From positions 19,900 through 83,899 of the forward strand of contig JAIYAZ010000105.1 of assembly GCA_027488755.1 (NCBI GenBank): a stretch of DNA of 64,000 nt, read 5' to 3'. The notes beneath the pieces are model-generated. The model did no database searches and was not told the DNA's origin. It worked only from the letters and a program-made list of their open reading frames with translations. A program made the translations under genes and the position numbers. Numbering within the stretch: position 1 is the stretch's first letter; every line of letters begins with the position of its first letter. Below are positions 58,413 to 64,000 of the stretch, piece by piece. The DNA comes from Verrucomicrobiaceae bacterium (GTDB taxonomy: Bacteria > Verrucomicrobiota > Verrucomicrobiia > Chthoniobacterales > JAATET01).

Positions 58413-60047
58413 ATGTCCGCACCCGCCCCGATCGACCGCCCCCGCACCCGCTGGGCGATGCGTCTCCTGGGGTGGCTGGCCCTGGCCGCCCTCGCCCTGC
58501 TCTTCACGACGGCGAACTGGTTCTCCTCGCTCAAAGTCGGGCCGCTCTCGATGACGCCCGCCTACGACGACGTCGTCTACCTCAACAAGGCGTCCATCGC
58601 CCACCACCTCGCCCGCGAACAGGGCCCGCTCGCGATGGTCCGCTACCTCGGCACGGAGTATCTCCACGCCCCCTTCCCGGTGCTGCTCGCCCTCGGCGGA
58701 TTCGCCGTCCTCGGGCCCGACCTGGCCCGCGTCTACTTCGCGCTCGCCCTCGTCGTCTTCACCTGGCTCGCCCTCGTGGCCTGGCTGGCGCGCGCGCTGC
58801 CGCCCGGCCTGCGCGCCGCCGTCGTGCTCGGCTCGCTCACGCTGCCCTTCGTCGCCACCGCCGCGCAGCAATTCCGCCCCGACCCGATGTGGACCATCGT
58901 GCTCTCCGCGGCCGGCGTGTTTTTTCTCGCCGCCGAACGCCCGTTCGCCGGCCGCCGTCCCGCCGTGCTCTACGGCCTCGCCCTCGGCCTCGCGCTGCTG
59001 ACGAAGCCCTCGACCTTCGCGATGACGTTTCTCGTTATGGGCGGCTGCTGGCTGCTCGCCGCCGGCGCGGCCCTCGTCACCCGCCGCGCCGACGCCCGCG
59101 CGCTCGGCGTCTCCCTGGCCTGGACCGCCGCGGTCGCCGTGCTGGTCTGCGGCTGGTATGTCGGCCCGAACGCCCGCCCGATTTTCGACTACTTCTACCA
59201 GAACAGCTTTGGCGAAAACCGGGATGTCTGGGGTTACAAATTCGGCCTCTGGAAGCAGTGGACGTATTACTTCCAGGGTCCCGCCCTCGCCTCGAATCTC
59301 GGCGGCCTCGTCTTCCCGCTCCTCTTCGCCTACCTCGTCGGCGCCGGGCGCGACCTCTGGCGCGGCGAAACCCTCTTCGTGCGCATCCGCGGCGGGGCGT
59401 TTCTCTGGATGCTCGGCGGCCTCATCCTCGTGAACAGCGCCTTCGGCATGAAAAGCCCGTATCTCGGTGGGTCGCTCTACGGCTTCCTCATGTTCGGCGC
59501 CCTCTGGCAGATCACCCGCTTTCTGGGCTGGGGCATCACCGCCGGCTGGTGGGCCTCCCGCCCGCGCCAAATCGTGGCGGCCCTCGGCTTCTGCGCCGTG
59601 ATGCTCGGCGGCATGAGCTACCCCGAGGTCTGCGTCGTCAACCGCTTCACCGCCGCGCCGGTCACCGCGATCAACCGCGGCGTCTTTCGCGACCTCGCCC
59701 GCAACGCCCAGGCCGGCCAGACGCTCCTCGCCGTCCAGTCCGGGCCGGTCGTGCATGAATACCTCGCCATGGCCCTTCGCGCGAAAAAGCGGCCCATCGA
59801 AATCCGCAGCGGCGCCTTCTTCAGCGACCTCGACCGGCTCAAACGCGTCGCCCGCAAGACGGATTTCGTGCTCCTCCAGGACCCCGGGACCCTCGGCCGC
59901 CCCGGGGCCGAAATGCCGTCCGAGGCCCTCCTGCCGTCCGCCCTGACCTTTTTCCAGGGCAGCCCCGACTGGCAGTTGGTCAACCAATACCCCGATCAAC
60001 GCGGCAAGTTCGTTTACCTCTACCGCAACCTCTCGCCCGCCCGATGA
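58413..60047 (+). CDS. Membrane glycosyltransferase (GT-C type)
   Basis: 544 residues with about ten hydrophobic helices. The first loop carries MTPAYDDVVYLNKASIAHHL, with the acidic DD pair typical of GT-C lipid-donor enzymes. GVFFLAAERPFAGRRPAVLYG and VWGYKFGLWKQWTYYF are later loops, and a soluble end follows. It probably uses a polyprenyl-phosphate sugar. Its stop overlaps the next GT2 gene by 4 bases, which may make that donor. Acceptor unknown. Confidence 0.75.
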   Translation: MSAPAPIDRPRTRWAMRLLGWLALAALALLFTTANWFSSLKVGPLSMTPAYDDVVYLNKASIAHHLAREQGPLAMVRYLGTEYLHAPFPVLLALGGFAVLGPDLARVYFALALVVFTWLALVAWLARALPPGLRAAVVLGSLTLPFVATAAQQFRPDPMWTIVLSAAGVFFLAAERPFAGRRPAVLYGLALGLALLTKPSTFAMTFLVMGGCWLLAAGAALVTRRADARALGVSLAWTAAVAVLVCGWYVGPNARPIFDYFYQNSFGENRDVWGYKFGLWKQWTYYFQGPALASNLGGLVFPLLFAYLVGAGRDLWRGETLFVRIRGGAFLWMLGGLILVNSAFGMKSPYLGGSLYGFLMFGALWQITRFLGWGITAGWWASRPRQIVAALGFCAVMLGGMSYPEVCVVNRFTAAPVTAINRGVFRDLARNAQAGQTLLAVQSGPVVHEYLAMALRAKKRPIEIRSGAFFSDLDRLKRVARKTDFVLLQDPGTLGRPGAEMPSEALLPSALTFFQGSPDWQLVNQYPDQRGKFVYLYRNLSPAR

Positions 60048-60787
60048 ACGTCTGCGTGGTGATTCCCTGCTACCGGGATGCCGACCGCCTCGCGCGCTAC
60101 CTGCCGCTCCTCGCGGAGGCCCTCCCCGCCGACGCCGGCGCCACGCTCCTCGTCGTCGACGACGGCTCGGGCCCCGGGCACGCCGAACATACCGCCGAAG
60201 TCGTCGAAGCCGCCCGCGCCCGCTTCCCCCACGTCCTGCCGCTCCTCGCGCTGCCGGCCAATCGCGGCAAGGGCGGTGCCGTTTACGCCGGCTGGGAGGC
60301 CGCCCCCGCCGACGCCGAATGGCTTGCCTTCGTCGACGCCGACGGTGCCGTCTCCGCGCCCGAGGTGGCGCGCGTTTTGGAACTCGTGCGCGCCGACTCC
60401 ACCGGCACCGCCGCCTGGCTCGCCAGCCGCGTCAAAATGCTCGGCCATACCGTCGACCGCAGCGTGAAGCGCCACCTCAGCGGGCGGATCTTCGCCACGC
60501 TCACCTCGATCGCCACCGGGCTCGGCGTCTACGACTCCCAGTGCGGGCTCAAGGTCGTCCGCCGCGACGCCTTCGCGCGCATCCGCCCCCACCTGCGCGA
60601 AACCCGCTTCGCCTTTGACGTCGAACTGCTCGTCCACCTCGACCGTGCCGGATACCGCCTCCGCGAAGTGCCCGTGGACTGGAGCGACGTCCCCGGCAGC
60701 AAGGTCGCCCTCGGCCGCGACAGCCTCCAAATGGCCGGCGCACTCCTGCGCATTCGCCGCGGGTTGGCCCCAATTTCACGCCCCTAG
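60044..60787 (+). CDS. Glycosyltransferase family 2, ALG5/dolichyl-phosphate-sugar type
   Basis: 247 residues. GT-A fold with VIPCYRDADRLARYLPLL, LLVVDDGSG, NRGKGGAVYAGWEA and FVDADGAVSAPEV (the DxD-like motif), then YDSQCGLKVVRRDAF. This resembles enzymes that put a sugar on polyprenyl phosphate. It would feed the GT-C enzyme that overlaps it. No C-terminal membrane helices. Confidence 0.85.
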   Translation: MNVCVVIPCYRDADRLARYLPLLAEALPADAGATLLVVDDGSGPGHAEHTAEVVEAARARFPHVLPLLALPANRGKGGAVYAGWEAAPADAEWLAFVDADGAVSAPEVARVLELVRADSTGTAAWLASRVKMLGHTVDRSVKRHLSGRIFATLTSIATGLGVYDSQCGLKVVRRDAFARIRPHLRETRFAFDVELLVHLDRAGYRLREVPVDWSDVPGSKVALGRDSLQMAGALLRIRRGLAPISRP

Positions 60788-60835
60788 CGAATCCTGCTTG
60801 CGTCGGGCCGTCCGCCCGCCGACTTATGAAGCACC

Positions 60836-61822
60836 ATGTTTTGGAAACGCCTGGGGAATAAGCCGGTGCTCGGCGTTGGCCTTGGCGTTGGCCTCGTGGG
60901 TGCCGTCGCCCTGGCCGTGCGCTACGGCATGCAGCGCGTCACCCGCCAGCCGTTGCCCGACATCATTTCCCCCGCGATCTTCGCGACCCGCGTCTGCCAG
61001 AGCACGCACGGCGAAATCGTCTACCACACCTCGGGCGCGGGGGAGCCCCTCGTCTTCCTCCACGGCATCTACCCCGGGGCCTCGTCGTTTGAATGGTCGC
61101 GCGTCTACCCGCAGTTCGCCGTCGGCTGGCAGGTCGTCGCGCCGGACCTCATCGGCTTCGGCGAGTCCGAGCGCCCCCGCCGTGGCCTGGACGCCGACGA
61201 CCACGTGCGTGCCCTCGCCGATCTGCTCTTTACCGTCAGTCCCGGCCAGCCCGCCACCCTCGTCGCCTCCGGCTTCGGTGCCGCCCTCGCCGTGAAGCTG
61301 GCCGTCCAGCACCCCGACCTCGTCCGTCGCCTCGTGCTCTACGCGCCCATCGGCCTCGACGCCTCGCTCCGCCGCATGCCCTTCGGCATGGCCGCGCTCT
61401 CCCGCGTCCCCGCCCTCAACCGTTTCGTTTACCGGAACTACTTCGCCCGCGGGCCCTTCATCCGCGGTTGGGTCAGCCGCTTCGGCTACGGCGACCCCTC
61501 CCGCGCCGGCGACGACATCATCGACGTGCTCACGAGCTTTGCCGGCCAATACGGCGCCGAGCACGCCATGCTCGCATTCCTCCGCGGCCGTCTCCTCTAC
61601 GACGTGAAATCCCAGCTCGGCCGCCTCGCCCCGCCCGTCTCGGTCCTCTGGCCCAACCTCCCCGACCGCTACCCGCCCGCCGCCGCCGAGCGGCTCGTCG
61701 CCGCCATGCCCCGCGCCCGCCTCCTGCTGGCCGGCTGCACCGCCGCGCTCGGCGCGCTCGAAACCCCCGACATTCTCCAGCGCCTCCTCGACGAGGAACT
61801 CCACCGCGCCGAGGCCGCCTGA
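60836..61822 (+). CDS. Alpha/beta-hydrolase-fold protein, probably inactive
   Basis: 328 residues with an N-terminal membrane segment (VLGVGLGVGLVGAVALAV). The fold is recognisable by FLHGIYPGASSFEW, VVAPDLIGFGESERP and VLYAPIGLDASLRRMP. At the nucleophile elbow the sequence is LVASGFGAALA where a GxSxG would be expected (Ser replaced by Gly), and the C-terminal His region reads AGCTAALGALETP with no His. It lies downstream of the glycosyltransferases. Confidence 0.7.
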   Translation: MFWKRLGNKPVLGVGLGVGLVGAVALAVRYGMQRVTRQPLPDIISPAIFATRVCQSTHGEIVYHTSGAGEPLVFLHGIYPGASSFEWSRVYPQFAVGWQVVAPDLIGFGESERPRRGLDADDHVRALADLLFTVSPGQPATLVASGFGAALAVKLAVQHPDLVRRLVLYAPIGLDASLRRMPFGMAALSRVPALNRFVYRNYFARGPFIRGWVSRFGYGDPSRAGDDIIDVLTSFAGQYGAEHAMLAFLRGRLLYDVKSQLGRLAPPVSVLWPNLPDRYPPAAAERLVAAMPRARLLLAGCTAALGALETPDILQRLLDEELHRAEAA

Positions 61823-61890
61823 CCGCCCGGCAAAAAGCCTTCCCGATCCTTGCACTTTCGCCGCGCCGACCCCATAAACGTCGCGCTGCC

Positions 61891-63177
61891 GTGAACGTCT
61901 CCGATCTCCGGGAAATTCTCCAATACGTGCCCCGCTTCCGGGGCCGCACGTTCGTGGTTGCGGTCGACGGGGAAGTCGCCGCCTCCCCGAATTTTCAAAA
62001 CATCCTCCTCGACCTCGCCGTGCTCCGCTCCCTCAGCGTGCGCACCGTCGTCGTCCACGGCGCCAGCTGGCAGATCGGCGAACTCGCCCGCGACCGCGGC
62101 GTCGCCCTCACCAACGCCGACGGCACCGGCATCACCGACGCCGGCACGCTTCAGGTCAGCATCGACGCCGCCATCCGGCTCACCAACGAAATCATGGAGG
62201 GCCTCTCGGCCGTGGACCTCCGCGCCGCCTACCTCAACGCCATCATCGCGCACCCCGCCGGCATCCTCGGCGGCACCGATTTCCAATTCACCGGCCGGGT
62301 CGAACGCGTCGACACTAAGGCGCTCAAGCTCCTCCTCGAGGAAGGCATTGTGCCCGTCATCCCCCCGCTCGGTTTTGACGGCGAAGGCCGCACCTACCGC
62401 GTGAACTCCGACAGCATCGCCGTCGAGGTCGCCGAGGCCCTGCAAGCCGCCAAAATCATTTTCCTCGCGCCCACCGCCGCCTTCCAGCCCGCCGGCTGGC
62501 TGCCGCGCCTCCTCTCCATTGCCGAGACCGAGGACGTCCTCCGCCGCCACCGCGCCACCGCCCCCGTCGGCCTGCTCTCCAAGCTCGAGGCCGCCGCTCG
62601 CGCCTGCCGCCAGGGCGTGCCCCGCGCCCACCTCCTCGACGGCGAGATCAACGAAGCCCTGCTCACCGAAATCTTCAGCCACGAAGGCTTCGGCACCATG
62701 GTCTACTCCAACGAATACCAGCAGATCCGCCGCATCTTCAAAAAGGACGTCCGCAGCGTGATGACGCTCATCCGGCAGTCCGTGCAAAGCGAGGAACTCG
62801 TCAACCGCACCCGCAACGACATCCTCGAACACATCGAGGATTACTGGGTCCTCGAGGTCGACCGGCAGCCCGTCGCCTGCGTCGCCCTCCACGTCTACCC
62901 CGAGGAAAAGGCCGGCGAGCTCGCCTGCCTCTACGTCAGCAAGGCCCACGAAAACCAGGGCTACGGCCGCAAGCTCATGGGCTTCGTCGAAAGCCTCGCC
63001 CGCGACAAGGGCCTCACCCGCCTCTTCGCCCTCTCCACCCAGGCCTTTATGTTCCTCCAGCAAAAAGGCGGTTACGCCGAGATCTCCCCCGAGGCCCTGC
63101 CGCCGGTCCGCCTCGAACGATACGTCCAGAGCGGCCGCCGCTCCAAGGTGCTCGTGAAATCGATCGCCGCCGCCTGA
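61891..63177 (+). CDS. argA: Amino-acid N-acetyltransferase (N-acetylglutamate synthase)
   Basis: 428 residues from a GTG at 61891. N-terminal amino-acid-kinase-like domain (FVVAVDGEVAASPNFQNILL, VVHGASWQIGELAR) and C-terminal GNAT domain (ACLYVSKAHENQGYGRKLMG with the CoA-binding Q/RxxGxG). It makes N-acetylglutamate, the first step of arginine synthesis. ArgA of this two-domain type is usually feedback regulated by arginine through the kinase-like part. It overlaps the next gene by 1 base. Confidence 0.9.
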   Translation: MNVSDLREILQYVPRFRGRTFVVAVDGEVAASPNFQNILLDLAVLRSLSVRTVVVHGASWQIGELARDRGVALTNADGTGITDAGTLQVSIDAAIRLTNEIMEGLSAVDLRAAYLNAIIAHPAGILGGTDFQFTGRVERVDTKALKLLLEEGIVPVIPPLGFDGEGRTYRVNSDSIAVEVAEALQAAKIIFLAPTAAFQPAGWLPRLLSIAETEDVLRRHRATAPVGLLSKLEAAARACRQGVPRAHLLDGEINEALLTEIFSHEGFGTMVYSNEYQQIRRIFKKDVRSVMTLIRQSVQSEELVNRTRNDILEHIEDYWVLEVDRQPVACVALHVYPEEKAGELACLYVSKAHENQGYGRKLMGFVESLARDKGLTRLFALSTQAFMFLQQKGGYAEISPEALPPVRLERYVQSGRRSKVLVKSIAAA

Positions 63178-64000
63178 TGCACCCCTCCCTCAATGGTTGG
63201 AACCTGTTTGTCGACGGGTTCGTCATCGTCGTTTATTTCGTCGCCATCGTCGGCATCGGGCTCTACGCCGGCCGGCGCAACACCAGCCTCAAGGAGTTCT
63301 CCCTCGGCGGACACAGCATCCCCTGGTGGGCCGTGCTCGCCTCCATCATCGCCGCGGAAACCAGCGCCGCGACCTTTCTCGGCGCACCCGCCGAGGGCTT
63401 CAAGACCCGCAGCTTCGCCTACGCCCAGCTCGCCATCGGCACCATCATCGCCCGCATCATCATCGCCTACCTCTTCATCGCGCCCTACTACAAATACAAC
63501 GTCCAGAGCATCTACGAATTCCTCACCATCCGCTTCGGCACCCGCACGAAAAACATGGCCAGCGGCATCTTCCTGGTCACCCGCGTGCTCGGCATCGGCG
63601 TGCGGCTCTACCTCGGCGGCGTGATCCTCGTCGTCATCTGGCGCTACCTCCTGCCGGACATTCCCGTTAACCTCGGCACCTACTTCTGGGGCATCGTCTT
63701 CGTCACCTTCGTCACCACGCTCTACACCGCCATCGGCGGCATCAAGGCCGTCGTCTGGACCGACCTCATCCAGGCCTGCCTCATGATCGGCGCCATCTTT
63801 TTCGCCATCGGCGCCATCCTCATGGACATCCCCGGCGGCCTGGCCGAGGTCGGCCGCCGCCTCGAAGGGCAGGATCTCTCGATGTTCCAGACCGGCTGGG
63901 ACGCCGCGAAACCCTTCGGCGACGCGCTCCGCGGCATGCTCGAAAATCCCTACACGATCTTCGCCGCCGTCATCGGCTCGACCTTCCTCACCATGGCCAC
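63177..64000 (+). CDS. Sodium/solute symporter (SSS family), partial
   Basis: ATG at 63177 overlaps the argA stop (TGATG). At least 274 residues without a stop; the end is outside the window. Repeated hydrophobic helices: FVIVVYFVAIVGIGLYAG, FSLGGHSIPWWAVLASIIAA, ETSAATFLGAPAEGF and YTAIGGIKAVVWTDLIQA, the SSS motif with the WTD stretch. It probably imports sugars, amino acids or other small solutes with Na+. Substrate not determinable. Confidence 0.85.
   Translation, partial: MHPSLNGWNLFVDGFVIVVYFVAIVGIGLYAGRRNTSLKEFSLGGHSIPWWAVLASIIAAETSAATFLGAPAEGFKTRSFAYAQLAIGTIIARIIIAYLFIAPYYKYNVQSIYEFLTIRFGTRTKNMASGIFLVTRVLGIGVRLYLGGVILVVIWRYLLPDIPVNLGTYFWGIVFVTFVTTLYTAIGGIKAVVWTDLIQACLMIGAIFFAIGAILMDIPGGLAEVGRRLEGQDLSMFQTGWDAAKPFGDALRGMLENPYTIFAAVIGSTFLTMA

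Noticed and set aside
57234-59999. 921-residue minus-strand open frame
   Set aside because: Antisense to purM and the GT-C gene, with Gly/Glu/Ala-rich composition.

Overview
The window is 64 kb of GC-rich, densely packed bacterial DNA. Many genes overlap by 1-4 bases (ATGA, GTGA, TAATG) and GTG/TTG starts are common. Gram-negative traits are clear: lipid A genes (lpxI, lpxB), lipoprotein and signal peptides, a periplasmic amidase and YidC. The gene order lpxI - Gfo/Idh oxidoreductase - lpxB, the fur-sufC-sufB-sufD operon, the lone G/H prepilin-like protein and the many exported proteins of no known family point to Verrucomicrobiota (PVC group). This is inference from gene content; there is no rRNA in the window. 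No phage, transposon, plasmid backbone or CRISPR array was found, and no stretch over about 300 bases lacks a gene.

Layout. 1-7190: a partial exported protein, sufE-tatD, then a minus-strand run (tRNA-Pro, a Cys-rich protein, a membrane protein, a nucleotidyl cyclase/NB-ARC regulator, tcdA). 7410-10768: a probable sphingolipid cluster (serine palmitoyltransferase, a GNAT-type ceramide synthase candidate, an NAD-dependent reductase candidate). 10800-18402: a degenerate MBL-fold lipoprotein, purD, an S41-like pseudo-protease, tyrS, and a minus-strand operon of exported proteins with an ACT-domain protein. 18515-28565: hrpB, a prepilin-like protein, an exported protein, manA, a thioesterase, an ArnT-like glycosyltransferase, trxB, a GT4 glycosyltransferase and a GNAT protein. 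28606-34374: a Fur-family regulator with a putative operator, sufCBD, an exported protein with a strong terminator, and cbpA.

34509-44647: serS-tilS-Mpv17-like, a photolyase, lpxI-Gfo/Idh-lpxB (lipid A), a HIT protein and two divergent paralogous CgeB-type glycosyltransferases. 44689-50592: a sugar transporter, an LprI-domain exported protein, pyrE, a GST-like protein, an orphan parA and an N-acetylmuramoyl-L-alanine amidase. 50620-55727: ymdB, the classic rpmH-rnpA-yidD-yidC-khpB block, a GNAT protein, a tiny membrane protein and a Nudix hydrolase. 55862-64000: purF-purM, two glycosyltransferases, an inactive-looking alpha/beta hydrolase, argA and the start of a sodium/solute symporter.

The most notable signals are the three-gene sphingolipid cluster; several families of short dispersed repeats that sit at gene boundaries and are read through as codons or stop codons; three proteins with intact folds but lost catalytic residues; and an rnpA gene whose only full-length start appears to be CTG.
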